From LMUY01 sp965199165 (GTDB taxonomy: Bacteria > Pseudomonadota > Alphaproteobacteria > Acetobacterales > Acetobacteraceae), in assembly GCA_965199165.1 (NCBI GenBank), contig OZ240681.1, positions 4,526,001-4,590,000 of the forward strand: DNA of 64,000 bases. Direction: 5' to 3'. Shown one piece after another: positions 51,461 through 61,111 of the stretch. Each line of letters opens with the position of its first letter. Within the stretch, counting starts at the first letter, position 1. A program made the position numbers and the translations under genes. The notes beneath the pieces are model-generated. The model was given only the letters and a program-made list of their open reading frames with translations. It was not told the DNA's origin and made no database searches.

Positions 51461-52099
51461 TTACTCGCCCCTTCCAGCGAACAGGATCAGGTTGCCGTCA
51501 GGATCGCGCACGATGAAGGTCCTTGCGCCCCATGGCTCCGTCTTGAGCGTCTGTGCAAATGGCACGTCCGCCGCCTGGTATTCCAAGAACAACGGCTTGG
51601 CATCGTCCAGGGTGATCGACGCCGACAGCAGTTGCTCGCTGTCCCGAAGCTTCGGGTCAAGGACCGGCCTATCAACGCAGCGGAGGTTCAACCGCGCACC
51701 GTCACGCAGCACTTGTCCGTAGAAAGCCGGCTCGCCATAGGTGAACGCCACCGAAAAGCCGAGCTTCTTGGTGTAGAAATCACAGGAGGCCACAATATCG
51801 GAGACGAAGATCTGCGGTTCGGCTGCTACGAGGGTTGGGGCAGCCAAGGTATGGGCTTGCGTGTCGGTCATTGTCATCACTCCTTTACGGAGCGCCTCCC
51901 AGCTCTCAAACCCGGCCTTTCTTGCGATTAGTTCTTGCGCGTCCGACAGCTGGAAACTGTGGGCGAGCACTTCCCGGTCACTCAAATGGCGGTAGCTTGG
52001 CAGCACGATCCTGATGCGCGCCGCAACCGGATAGTAACGGTCACGGTGCCAACGGAGGTACAGCTTCGCCTGCTTCTTCAGGTTTTCAAGATTGGGCAT
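51461..52099 (-). CDS. Glyoxalase/VOC-fold protein with helical N-terminal domain
   Basis: A 212-residue protein. The first 80 residues (MPNLENLKKQAKLYLRWHRD and RHLSDREVLAHSFQLSDAQE) are an N-terminal segment often joined to VOC or ankyrin domains. Residues 90-212 form a VOC domain: IFVSDIVASCDFYTKKLGF, then YGEPAFYGQVLRDGARL and FIVRDPDGNLILF. It resembles bleomycin-resistance or glyoxalase proteins; the metal ligands are not complete enough to predict an enzyme. No ribosome-binding site is visible. Confidence 0.8.
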   Translation of the reverse strand: MPNLENLKKQAKLYLRWHRDRYYPVAARIRIVLPSYRHLSDREVLAHSFQLSDAQELIARKAGFESWEALRKGVMTMTDTQAHTLAAPTLVAAEPQIFVSDIVASCDFYTKKLGFSVAFTYGEPAFYGQVLRDGARLNLRCVDRPVLDPKLRDSEQLLSASITLDDAKPLFLEYQAADVPFAQTLKTEPWGARTFIVRDPDGNLILFAGRGE

Positions 52100-52259
52100 A
52101 GGGCGCATTGCTGTTGACGATGCGTAGGCAGGCATAGCCCGACCGATCCGGAGATCGTTGCGCCCTACTGAACGTCGATGAGTATGATTGCCGGACGATA
52201 GTTCGTCAACGCCGACAGAGTGTTGGATCCTAACTCGGCTCCGTGTCCGCCAACCGTTG

Positions 52260-53770
52260 GAGACTGTTGAAAAACTCGCTTGCGGGCGGGTTTGGCGCTT
52301 GATTCCGTTCGTTATGACCGGACCGGAGATCACGACGATGATGGGCAAGCTGTTGGGGCAAGAGCCGCTTTTCTTCGGTTTCCGGCTTGAGGACCGCGTG
52401 CCCGCCGATCACCTGCTCCGCCGCGTCGACGCGGTGCTCGACTTCGGCTTCGTCCGGCGGGCTCTCGCACCATACTACAGCTCGACCGGACGGCCGTCGG
52501 TCGATCCCGAGCTGATGATGCGCATGCTGCTCATCGGCTATCTGCATGGCATCCGCTCCGAACGGCGGCTTTGCGATGAGGTCCACCTCAACCTCGCCTA
52601 CCGCTGGTTCTGCCGCCTGGGGCTGGACGGCTGCGTGCCCGACCACTCGACGTTTTCCAAAAACCGCCATGGGCGCTTCCGCGACGGCGACCTGCATCGC
52701 CTGCTGTTCGAGGAGGTTGTGCGGGCGTGTGCCAAGGCCGGGCTGACACCCGGACGCGATGCGGCGATAGACGCGAGCACGATCGAGGCCGATGCCGGCT
52801 GCGAGCGCAAGTTCAACGGTGAGGCGGATACCGAGGCCTGGGACGAGCACGAGCGCCAGGCCCGGCCTGTGCGCGAGTACCTCGCCGCACTCGACGCCGT
52901 GCTGCCGGCTGCTCCGGACGAGCGCGAGCCAGCGCCGCCCAAATACACGTCACCTATCGATCCGCAAGCCGCCTGGTCGATCAAGCATGGCCCGGGACGG
53001 TTCAGCTACGCCGCAAACTACCTGATCGACAGCGAGACAAGCGTCATCCTGGGCGTCGAGGCTACGCCCGCGCGCCTGGGCGCCGAGGTGGCGGCAACGC
53101 GAACGTTGATCAGCCGCGCCGCGGACCGGTTTGGTTTCCACCCCGAACGCCTCGCCGCCGACAAGGCGTATGGCAGCGCAGGCCTCCTAGGCTGGCTGTT
53201 CGAACGCTGCATCGAGCCGCATGTGCCGTTGCTCGACCGCACGGCGCTGACCCAGGGCAAGCTCCCCCGCTCGGCCTTCACCTATGACGAGACCGCAGAC
53301 GCCTATACCTGCCCCGAAGGGCACCAACTCCGCCACCGCGGCTACCAGCGTCGAACCCGCACGCATCGGTACAGCGGGTCGCCCAACACCTGCGGCGCCT
53401 GCCCGCGAAAGCCGGAGTGTACCGACGCGCCCACGAGGCGCGTGCTGAGAATGGTTGACGAAGCTGTGCGCGATCGGGTCCGCGATCTCGAAGGCACGCC
53501 CGATTTTGTCCGCTCCCGTCGCCTCCGAAAGCGGGTCGAGCGTCTCTTCGGCCAGCTCAAGCGCAACATGGGGCTGCGACGGCTCAAACTGCGCGGGCTA
53601 CGCGGTGCCGCCGAGGACTTCACGATGGCCGCCGCCGCCCAGAACCTAATCCTGCTCACCAGGAAGCCACGCCCGCCTGAACGGGAGGGCAGCTTGCGCC
53701 CTGAGCCACCCCCGCATCGGCTGCTGACTACAGAGGTTCCGGCCGGAAAGCTGACTTCTTCAACAGCCTC
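52260..53770 (+). mobile_element. IS1182-like insertion sequence
   Basis: Imperfect terminal inverted repeats of about 17 bp bracket the transposase gene: GAGACTGTTGAAAAACT at 52260 and, on the other strand from 53770, GAGGCTGTTGAAGAAGT. Three mismatches. The element is about 1.5 kb. I see no clean target duplication (GTTG on the left against GTTC on the right). It is inserted between the VOC gene and a GNAT gene and does not visibly break either. Confidence 0.8.
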
Positions 53771-53780
53771 GTTCATTTGA
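52314..53780 (+). CDS. IS1182-family transposase
   Basis: A 488-residue DDE transposase. The N-terminal DUF772-type domain has DEVHLNLAYRWFCRLGL and CVPDHSTFSKNRHGRF. Catalytic residues are D153 in AIDASTIEAD, the aspartate in AADKAYGSAG, and the glutamate in RKRVERLFGQLKRNMGLRR. A cysteine-rich patch (NTCGACPRKPEC) is usual. The frame is intact. Its stop lies 10 bp outside the right inverted repeat, so the last three codons come from flanking DNA. Confidence 0.93.
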   Translation: MTGPEITTMMGKLLGQEPLFFGFRLEDRVPADHLLRRVDAVLDFGFVRRALAPYYSSTGRPSVDPELMMRMLLIGYLHGIRSERRLCDEVHLNLAYRWFCRLGLDGCVPDHSTFSKNRHGRFRDGDLHRLLFEEVVRACAKAGLTPGRDAAIDASTIEADAGCERKFNGEADTEAWDEHERQARPVREYLAALDAVLPAAPDEREPAPPKYTSPIDPQAAWSIKHGPGRFSYAANYLIDSETSVILGVEATPARLGAEVAATRTLISRAADRFGFHPERLAADKAYGSAGLLGWLFERCIEPHVPLLDRTALTQGKLPRSAFTYDETADAYTCPEGHQLRHRGYQRRTRTHRYSGSPNTCGACPRKPECTDAPTRRVLRMVDEAVRDRVRDLEGTPDFVRSRRLRKRVERLFGQLKRNMGLRRLKLRGLRGAAEDFTMAAAAQNLILLTRKPRPPEREGSLRPEPPPHRLLTTEVPAGKLTSSTASFI

Positions 53781-53796
53781 CGGATCAGGTACGGGA

Positions 53797-54300
53797 TTAT
53801 GTCTCATCGGTCAGCAAGGCCCAACGTTCGTGATCGCGCCACTCGCCGCAGATGTGCAAGTAGCGCGGCGAGAACCCTTCCAAGCGAAAACCGAGCCGCT
53901 TCACCAGTTCGATCGAGCGCAGGTTGCCGGGCTGGATGTTGGCCTCCAGCCGATGCAGCCCCAGCACCCCGAAGGCGTGCACCGTGGCCAGCCGGACCGC
54001 CTCGGTCATCAGCCCGCGCCCGGCCAGGGCCGCCATGCCATAGTAGCCGAGGTAGGCGCTTTGGAAGGCGCCGGCCACGATCTCATTCAGGTTCACCACG
54101 CCCGCGACCCGGCCCGATGCCGCCTCGCGGGCGACCAGGCCGACGTTGGGACCGGAAAGCGTGCGCCCGAACCAAGCGTCGAAGCCGGCCTCGTCGGTGA
54201 AGGAGGCCGTCCAGGGATGGTGGTGCCCGCGGCTGTCCAGGTTGGCTTGGATAAGTTCTGCGGCGTCGGCGCGGGTCACAGGGGCGAGGACGATGGACAT
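53797..54300 (-). CDS. RimJ/RimL-like GNAT acetyltransferase
   Basis: A 167-residue GNAT. The pattern LGYYGMAALAGRGLMTEAVR, then LGLHRLEANIQPGNLRSIEL and LVKRLGFRLEGFSPRYLHI, is that of RimJ/RimL ribosomal-protein N-acetyltransferases. The start at 54300 is the first residue with homology. It ends 16 bp from the insertion sequence on its left. Confidence 0.88.
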   Translation of the reverse strand: MSIVLAPVTRADAAELIQANLDSRGHHHPWTASFTDEAGFDAWFGRTLSGPNVGLVAREAASGRVAGVVNLNEIVAGAFQSAYLGYYGMAALAGRGLMTEAVRLATVHAFGVLGLHRLEANIQPGNLRSIELVKRLGFRLEGFSPRYLHICGEWRDHERWALLTDET

Positions 54301-54380
54301 GGCCCCAGCTTCCCCGCTTGCGCCAGCAGCGTCCATGTCCGGTGTGGGAGCAGCCTCTCGAACTTGGCAGCAGTGTTCCG

Positions 54381-55755
54381 TCACTGCTCCCAAGTTGCCG
54401 CAGCCGAACCCAGCTCCGTTGCAGGTCGGTCCCAGCGCATGATTGCGTTCTCAACGCCGCCGGGCGGCCGAACGCGGCGCGCCGGTCCCCAGGCCGTCGC
54501 CTCGACCTCATCCAGGAGATCGCCTGGCACGGCAGGAGAAAGCGGTGTGGCCCCGCCCGGGGGCAAGGCGGTCAGAAGCGCGGCCGTGCGTGCCAACGAG
54601 GCCCGCGCTACGACGCCAACTCCCGTTGACAGCCGCTCCGTCAGCCCCCGGACCACGGCGGCCGCCATCATGTACCCTGTCGCGTGGTCAAGCGCCTGCA
54701 CCCGGCAACGGTGTGGGCCGGTCACGACCGAACCGGCGCATTCCTGCGTCGGCGATGCCGCTGCTCATCTGCACCAAGCTGTCGAAGCCGCGACGTCCCC
54801 GCCACGGTCCTGACCAGCCGTACGCATCCAGCGACACATCCACCACGCCTGGACACGTGGCCGCGCGCCACTCAGCGTCGAAGCCCAGCTCAGCCAACGC
54901 GCCGGGGCGGTATCCGTGCACCAGAACATCCGCGGTGCGGAGCAGGCCCTCCCATGTCACCCGGGCTTCAGGACGGCGGAGGTCGAGGCGCGCGCAGCGC
55001 TTGCCCAGCACCACATCTGGCACCACGCTTGGCTCGTTCCATCCTGGCGGGTCGATCCGCAGCACATCGGCACCGAAGCCGGCCAGGAAGCGTGTCGCCA
55101 CTGGGCCGGCAATCACGCGCGTCATGTCCAACACGCGTATTCCGTGCAAGGGACGACCAGCGATTGCTTGCCAACGCGGCATAGGGCCAGAGCTGCCCGG
55201 ATCGCGGAACAACAAGGGCTCATCGGCGACGGCGCGGCCTTGCGGATGCGTGGCCCATTGTTCCCCGCTCCGCATCGCCGCGGCGCAGCCACCGCGCTCC
55301 ACAATGGCGGCTTCCAGCGCTTCGGATTGCCAAAGGCGCACGGCGCGAGCGACCTGATCACGGTCCGGTGGTGTGTCCAGCACGGCCAGCGCGGCGGCCC
55401 GATGATGTGGCGCGTTGGTGTGCAGCTTGATCCAGCCGTCCCTCGTATCGTAATCGCCGGCTACCGCGTCCCAAGACGGCGCCATCTCCCACCCTTGCGG
55501 GCGAATGGACCAGCCAAACCACAGCGAGGCGAGCCGGCGATCCACCATCGCGTGAGCTGTCCTACCATTGCGTGCAGAAACGAACTCCGCGATCGCGAGG
55601 CAGGCCGCGCCGACAGAAGCGCCGGCCAGGTCCGACACCGCGAACACTGATGGCAGCTCTCCTTCTCCCCTGATTTCCAATCGGGACAGCCACTCCGGCG
55701 AACCACTCAAGGCGGTCCAGATGGTGGCAACAGCGTCGCTGGTGATGTCGAACAT
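54381..55755 (-). pseudogene. CoA-transferase family III (CaiB/BaiF) gene with a frameshift
   Basis: Two frames together encode one protein of about 458 residues. The first runs from ATG 55755 and includes GIRVLDMTRVIAGPVATRFL, ADVLRIDPPGW and GFDSLVQMSSGIA. It then stops early after GRDRPTPLPGAGA. Near 54701-54703 a run of three G would need to be two, after which the second frame resumes with VQALDHATGYMMAAAVVRGL as expected. A +1 insertion, real or a sequencing error, has split the gene. The family transfers CoA between organic acids. Confidence 0.75.
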
Positions 55756-55830
55756 GACGCTCTCGCCTGATTGACGCCGGCAACCAAGCCAAAGCAAAAC
55801 GAAGCGTCAATCTTGATCGAGATCATCAAT

Positions 55831-56928
55831 ATGGCTGCCAGGCCTGCATACCTGGTGAGTGCGGAGGAGGCGAGCAGCCGCCTCGGCGTGTCGCGCCAAA
55901 CGCTTTACAGCTATGTGAGCCGTGGGCTGGTGCGGGCCGAGCCAGTGCCGGGCGACGCGCGCCGGAGCTTGTATGATGCCCGCGACGTGGCGGGGCTTGT
56001 GGAGCAGCGCGGGCGCGGTCGGGCGCGTCGCGCGGTGGCAGCCTCCACCACCAAGTGGGGCGAGCCGATCCTGCGCTCGTCGCTTACCCGCATCGCCGAC
56101 GGTGCGTTCTCCTATCGCGGCCAGGATGCTGTCACCCTGTCGGAGACGGCGACGCTGGAAGAGGTGGCGAGCCTGCTCTGGGGTGAGGACGTGCCGCTGG
56201 TTCCAACCCCTGCGAATTCCGTCCCGGCCGGATCTGACCCGCTCGAGCGCTGCCTTTGCGCCGTTGCGGCTGACGCAGCCCATAGCGACTGGGCTTCACA
56301 TCGTGGCCATGTCGTGACGGTCGCCTCACGTCTGCTGGGCACCGTCGCGCAAGCCGCATCGGGCGGAGCCGCTCCTTGTTCTAGGAACAACTTGCATGAG
56401 CGCATGGCCACGGCGTGGCGCCTGGACGCGGCCGGGACCGACCTGATCCGCCGGACGCTCGTGCTCTGCGCCGACCATGAGCTGAACGCCTCCGCCTACG
56501 CCGCGCGCGTGGTAGCCTCGACAGGAGCGTCGCTGGGGGCCTGCGTACTTGCCGGTCTCGCCGCATTGTCTGGCCCGCGGCACGGCGGCATGACCGACCG
56601 CGTGCGGGCAATAGCTGCCGACCCTGACGTCGTCGCCGACCCGATGCGAGCGTTCAGCGCCCGCCTAGCCCGGGGCGAGAAGCTCCCGGGTTTCGGGCAC
56701 CGGTTATATCCTGAAGGCGACCCACGGTGCACGGCGCTGCTCGCGGCCTTTCCGGCCCGCGGGCATTGGCTGAGCATGATGGAAGCCGCCGTGCAGCTCA
56801 CGGGTTTGCGGCCCGGCCTCGATTTTGCGCTGGCCATGCTGGAGGACACCCTGCCTCTTTCTCCTGGCAGTGGCTTGGCGTTGTTTGCGACCGGGCGAAC
56901 GGTGGGCTGGATCGCGCACGCCCTGTAG
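55831..56928 (+). CDS. Citrate-synthase-family protein with N-terminal HTH
   Basis: A 365-residue protein. The first 60 residues are a MerR/excisionase-type HTH (YLVSAEEASSRLGVSRQTLY, then GLVRAEPVPGD). A citrate-synthase fold follows with the catalytic histidine in ADHELNASAY, SGPRHGGM, and LPGFGHRLYPEGDPR. The enzyme could condense acetyl-CoA with an oxo acid. It is divergent from the CoA-transferase gene by 75 bp, a pairing seen repeatedly in proteobacteria, so the two probably serve one pathway. Confidence 0.88.
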   Translation: MAARPAYLVSAEEASSRLGVSRQTLYSYVSRGLVRAEPVPGDARRSLYDARDVAGLVEQRGRGRARRAVAASTTKWGEPILRSSLTRIADGAFSYRGQDAVTLSETATLEEVASLLWGEDVPLVPTPANSVPAGSDPLERCLCAVAADAAHSDWASHRGHVVTVASRLLGTVAQAASGGAAPCSRNNLHERMATAWRLDAAGTDLIRRTLVLCADHELNASAYAARVVASTGASLGACVLAGLAALSGPRHGGMTDRVRAIAADPDVVADPMRAFSARLARGEKLPGFGHRLYPEGDPRCTALLAAFPARGHWLSMMEAAVQLTGLRPGLDFALAMLEDTLPLSPGSGLALFATGRTVGWIAHAL

Positions 56929-57156
56929 CAGCGATGCGATAAGCAGCTGATCCGGCCCCGGGCCGAGTACATACCTTCCTGATGGCGACCTTCGGAGTTG
57001 GAAGGGGACGGGTGCCTCGTTGTCCGTCTAGGCTTCGTATGACGGACACTGAGCCACGGGTAGGCAGAACGTCTGCTTTGACGATCGGCGCATCAACTCG
57101 AGCGCCGGCTATGGGTTCAACAGTAGACGGTCCGGTGTGGCGAAGAGGCGAGCATC

Positions 57157-58743
57157 CTAAGCCCGCCGGACATTCCAGAACACCGGCAGACCCCTCAACG
57201 TGCCGGTCAGGCTCCGCTGCTGCACCGTCGGTTGGAAATACTGGCCCAACGGCAGGAACGGCACGTCCTCGAACGCCTGCAACTGCAGCGCCTTGCCGAT
57301 CTTCTGCTGCGCCGAGAGGTCCGGCGCGTTGAACCATTCGTCGCGCAGCGCCTCCAGCTTCGGCGCGTCCGGCCAGCCGAACCAGGACTGGGCGCCGTTG
57401 CCGCGCATGCCTTGGCTGGTCGCCGGGCTCGCCATGTCGATGCCGGTGAAGGTGGAGAAGAACACGCTCCATCCGCCCTGGGCGAGCGTCGCCTTGCTGG
57501 CGCGGCGCTGGATGATGGTGCCCCAATCCGTCGTCTGCTGGTCCACGTTCATGCCGCAGCGGCGCAGCATGTCCGCCCCGACATTGCCCAGCGCACCGAG
57601 CGTGGGGAAGTCGGACGCGACCATGACAACGACCCGCTCGCCTTTGTATCCGGCGGTGGCGAGCTCCCGCTTGACCTTGTCGAAGTCCCGTGGGGAGGTC
57701 AGCGCCGCCATCCCGGCGTCGCTGGCGAGCGGCGTGTCCGGCGGAAAGTAGCCGAGGTCGGTGCGGTAGGCGGCAGTATCGTCGCCGGCGACCGCTGCCA
57801 TGAAGTCGGATTGGTTCACCGCCCCCAGCAGGGCGCGACGGATCGCCGGGTTGTCGAACGGCGGCAGCAGTTGGTTGAACCGCAGGAAGCCGCAGTTGCC
57901 CGTCGTCTCCACAACGAAGGTCTGCAGCTTCGGGTCGCGTGCGAGCCGGGGCTTCTGGTCGAAGTCGAGCTTCTCCCACCAGTCCATCTCGCCGCGTTGC
58001 ATCGCCGCGGTCGCGGTGGCGGTATCGGGGATCACGGTCCACTCGACCCGGTCGAAAAAGACGCGCTTCGGCCCGGCCGTCCAATCCGGCTCGCCGTCCG
58101 CTCGCGGCACGTAGCCGTCGAACTTCGCGTAAGCGACGCGGGAACCGGACACGCGCTCGTCCGCCAGGAAACGGAACGGGCCGCTGCCGACGACCTCCGT
58201 CACCTGCTTGAACGGGTCGGTCTGCGCCAGGCGTTCCGGCATGATCGGGCACATGTTCGGCCCGGCCTTGCCCAGCGCGTCGGGCAACAGGGGGAACGGC
58301 GCCTTCAGCCGGAACAGGATGGTCTGGTCATCCGGCGCGGACAGCTCGTCCGTTGCCGCCATCAGCGACTGGCCGAACGAGTCCCGCGTGCCCCAGCGCC
58401 GGATGGAAGCGACGCAGTCCCGCGCCAGCACGGGCGTGCCGTCATGGAAGCGAAGGCCGCTGCGCAAGCCCAGCCGCCAGACCCGGCGGTCATCCGCTAC
58501 GACGGCGCCGGTCACCATCTGCGGCTGTGGCTTGAACGCCCCGTCCTGGCCGTAAAGCGTGTCGAACACCATGAAGGCGTGGTTGCGGGTGACGTAGGCC
58601 GAGGTCCAGACCGGATCGACCACTGCGAGGTCAGCCTGCGGGATGAACCGCAGCGTGGTCTCGGCGGCCGCCCGAACGATCGCCGGCGCCGCCAAACTGG
58701 CCACGCCCACGCTTTGCAGGAGGCGGCGACGGGAAAGCGTCAT
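57157..58743 (-). CDS. Dipeptide-type ABC substrate-binding protein with Tat signal
   Basis: A 528-residue family-5 solute-binding protein. The N-terminus SRRRLLQSVGVASLAAPAIV is a twin-arginine signal. The mature part shows LRSGLRFHDGTPVLARD and the FDKVKRELATAGY segment typical of DppA/OppA/NikA relatives. No permease or ATPase genes adjoin it, so it must use a transporter encoded elsewhere. Confidence 0.9.
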   Translation of the reverse strand: MTLSRRRLLQSVGVASLAAPAIVRAAAETTLRFIPQADLAVVDPVWTSAYVTRNHAFMVFDTLYGQDGAFKPQPQMVTGAVVADDRRVWRLGLRSGLRFHDGTPVLARDCVASIRRWGTRDSFGQSLMAATDELSAPDDQTILFRLKAPFPLLPDALGKAGPNMCPIMPERLAQTDPFKQVTEVVGSGPFRFLADERVSGSRVAYAKFDGYVPRADGEPDWTAGPKRVFFDRVEWTVIPDTATATAAMQRGEMDWWEKLDFDQKPRLARDPKLQTFVVETTGNCGFLRFNQLLPPFDNPAIRRALLGAVNQSDFMAAVAGDDTAAYRTDLGYFPPDTPLASDAGMAALTSPRDFDKVKRELATAGYKGERVVVMVASDFPTLGALGNVGADMLRRCGMNVDQQTTDWGTIIQRRASKATLAQGGWSVFFSTFTGIDMASPATSQGMRGNGAQSWFGWPDAPKLEALRDEWFNAPDLSAQQKIGKALQLQAFEDVPFLPLGQYFQPTVQQRSLTGTLRGLPVFWNVRRA

Positions 58744-58825
58744 GGATGCTCCATCATCGGACGGCGCATCCTAAAAGCCGTTGCGGCCGGGGCAAGGCTG
58801 TGGGCCTCTCCCCGGCCGTTACGCG

Positions 58826-59221
58826 CTAGCCCTGGGCGGCGTCGTCGGTCCGGGCCGGACGCTGGCGACGATCCGCCATGAACTGATCGAACTCCTGCTT
58901 GTCGCGGGCCTGCCGCAGCCGGTCGAGGTATTCGACGAACTCCTTCTGCTCGTCCTCGAGCCGGCGCAGCGTCTCGCTCCGATACTCGTCGAACGCCCGG
59001 TTGCCGGACGGCGGCGCATAGGAGAAGCCGTTGGCATGGCGGCCGAACGCGTCCGGGAACCGCCAGCGGCCCCGCTCCATGCCGCGCCAGCGCCGGCGAC
59101 CGAAGGCGCAGTACGCCAGCACGGCCAGCCCGACGGGCCACCAGAGCCAGAACGATACGATGGTGATCGCGATCCAGGCAGGACGGCCAATCTCGTCCAA
59201 GCGCGACGCACTGAAACCCAT
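58826..59221 (-). CDS. DUF2852 protein
   Basis: A 131-residue protein with one or two N-terminal membrane segments (AWIAITIVSFWLWWPVGLAV) followed by RFPDAFGRHANGF, then GNRAFDEYRSETLRRLEDEQ and a charged coiled region. This matches DUF2852, a family common in alphaproteobacteria with unknown function. GGAG lies about 10 bases before the ATG at 59221. Confidence 0.85.
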   Translation of the reverse strand: MGFSASRLDEIGRPAWIAITIVSFWLWWPVGLAVLAYCAFGRRRWRGMERGRWRFPDAFGRHANGFSYAPPSGNRAFDEYRSETLRRLEDEQKEFVEYLDRLRQARDKQEFDQFMADRRQRPARTDDAAQG

Positions 59222-59303
59222 GGGGACACTCCGACGGTGAATGTTAATCACATTCACATACATGCGCTGGCGGGCCGACCACGTAAAGTCGCTCACGGAT
59301 ATG

Positions 59304-59921
59304 TTACCGCCCTAAGCCGAGCGAGCGCAAATAGACCAGCAATCCGGCCTCGAGCAGGTCCTCTGCGGTCATCGGCAGCGGCCGGCGTCCCGGCGAGGGC
59401 GGGCCCGTGAACAGCGCTGCGGTGCCGTGGCACAGCGTCCACACGTGCAGCGCCACCATGAGCGCCGGCGGCCGGGTCTTGCCGGGTGCCGCCGCGCAGG
59501 CGGCCTCCGCAGCCCGACGCACCACCGCGAAGGCCGCGTCCGCGGCAATGCGGAGCGGCGGGTCGGTCTCACCCGGCGCGCCGTCGAACATGGCAGCGTA
59601 GGCCGCCGGGTCGTTGCGTGCGAACTGCAGGTAGGCGCGACCGCATCGCTCGATGGCTGCCGCAGGGTCGGGGCGGCCGTCGTTCCACGCCAGGAGCAGA
59701 TCGTCACGCAGCCGCTCGAACCCGCGCCGCGCCAGTTCCGCCACCAGCGCGCCGCGATCACGGAAGTGCCGGTAGGGCGCGGCCGGGCTCACCCCCGCCG
59801 CCCGGGCCAGTTCGGCGAAGGCGAAGCCCGCCAGCCCACGTTCCGCGATCAGGCGTCGTGCCGCCTCGACCAGCGCCTCGCGCAGGTTGCCGTGGTGGTA
59901 GCTGTCACGTCCGAAGCTCAT
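59304..59921 (-). CDS. TetR/AcrR-family regulator
   Basis: A 205-residue regulator. The N-terminal HTH (YHHGNLREALVEAARRLIAE, then ELARAAGVSPAAPYRHF) is intact, and the C-terminal part belongs to the WHG-type ligand domain (LHVWTLCHGTAALF). Ligand unknown. It lies 58 bp downstream of the rhomboid gene on the same strand. No Shine-Dalgarno sequence precedes the ATG at 59921. Confidence 0.9.
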   Translation of the reverse strand: MSFGRDSYHHGNLREALVEAARRLIAERGLAGFAFAELARAAGVSPAAPYRHFRDRGALVAELARRGFERLRDDLLLAWNDGRPDPAAAIERCGRAYLQFARNDPAAYAAMFDGAPGETDPPLRIAADAAFAVVRRAAEAACAAAPGKTRPPALMVALHVWTLCHGTAALFTGPPSPGRRPLPMTAEDLLEAGLLVYLRSLGLGR

Positions 59922-59979
59922 GTGAGGAGGGCTTACATGACAGGGAGGGCTTTTGACACACCGGGCCCGCGCTGTCCGC

Positions 59980-61077
59980 TCATGGAGGGCACAGGCGGGA
60001 TTGGCGCAGCGCGTCGTGGAAGTCGCTTCCGATCTCGGCCACGCTGGCGGCGCACGCCGTCTGCGCCATCGCGGTAGCGTCCTCCTGCCGGCCTTGCAGC
60101 GACAGCGCCAAAGCGACGAGGCCGCGCAGCGTCGTGCCGTACAACACGGGGAAGAGCGGCTGCAGCCCATCCGCCAGACGCAACGCGGTGCGGAAGTCGG
60201 CTTCGGCGGACGCGAAGTGCTGGGCGCCGTAGTACTGCCGGCCACGCTGCTCCCAGGCGCGCGGATCGTCCGGATAGGCCGCAACCAGGCGCTCTGCGTC
60301 CGCCAGCGTGGCCGCGGCCGGGCTGTCCGCGGCCAGGTGCCGGAACGGCGAGTGCCGGAAGGCCAGCGCAGCGCTCGCCGCCGCCAGCAGGAAGAGCAAG
60401 CCGACCAGCAGCGCCAGCACGGCGACGACCGGACGGCTGCGCGACGCCGCGCCGCGGGATGGCCAATATCGCAGGAGGAAGATGCCGACCAAGGCCCCGC
60501 CGAGCACGCCGCCGACATGCGCGACGTTGTCGACCCCACTGACGCCCTCGCCGGACAGCCACGGCAGCATCGTTCCAAGCAGGATGATCAGCGAACGCCG
60601 CCGCATGGAGTCGCCCGCCGCGTCGTCCACCCGCAAGCTGCCGAGGAACCCGGCGCCGCACACGCCGAGGATCGCGCCGGATGCGCCGACGACGGTCAGC
60701 TCCGGCGGGTCGGTCGCGAGCGACATCAGCGAGGCGCCCAGTCCACCCGCACAGAACGCCAGCAGGAACCAGGCGGCGCCGAAGATGGACTCGAACAGCA
60801 ATCCCGCCGCCAGCAGCGCGGCCTCGTTGAACAGCAGATGCTCCGGCGACCCGTGCAGCAGGACCATGCTGCCCACCCGGTACCACTCGCCCGCGGCCCG
60901 AACCCGCTCGCCGTTCAGCGCGCCAGCCGCCAGCAGGGTCGCGGTGCCGGGATCACCGGCGCCCGGCGCGAGCCGCACCTCCAGGATGAACACCGCGGCG
61001 ATGGCGACCGCGAGGAAGACCGCCAGGGAGAAGACCTGCGCCACCACCATCTTCATCGCGTCGGCAGGCACCGTCAC
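59980..61077 (-). CDS. Rhomboid-family intramembrane serine protease with TPR-like tail
   Basis: A 365-residue membrane protein. The rhomboid core has HGSPEHLLFNEAAL, the catalytic serine in VVGASGAILGVCG and the catalytic histidine in NVAHVGGVLGG. After the six helices another hydrophobic helix leads to a soluble C-terminal part of 110 residues with TPR-like helices (DPRAWEQRGRQYYGAQHFAS). Its extra segment suggests substrate recruitment. The target is unknown. Confidence 0.88.
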   Translation of the reverse strand: MTVPADAMKMVVAQVFSLAVFLAVAIAAVFILEVRLAPGAGDPGTATLLAAGALNGERVRAAGEWYRVGSMVLLHGSPEHLLFNEAALLAAGLLFESIFGAAWFLLAFCAGGLGASLMSLATDPPELTVVGASGAILGVCGAGFLGSLRVDDAAGDSMRRRSLIILLGTMLPWLSGEGVSGVDNVAHVGGVLGGALVGIFLLRYWPSRGAASRSRPVVAVLALLVGLLFLLAAASAALAFRHSPFRHLAADSPAAATLADAERLVAAYPDDPRAWEQRGRQYYGAQHFASAEADFRTALRLADGLQPLFPVLYGTTLRGLVALALSLQGRQEDATAMAQTACAASVAEIGSDFHDALRQSRLCPP

Positions 61078-61111
61078 CTGCCGGGCATGGCTGAAGGCCC
61101 GGCACCGAGCG

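Noticed and set aside
52256..53774. Target-site duplication around the insertion sequence
   Set aside because: The flanking bases GTTG and GTTC do not match exactly, and shifting the boundaries by one base does not give a longer match.
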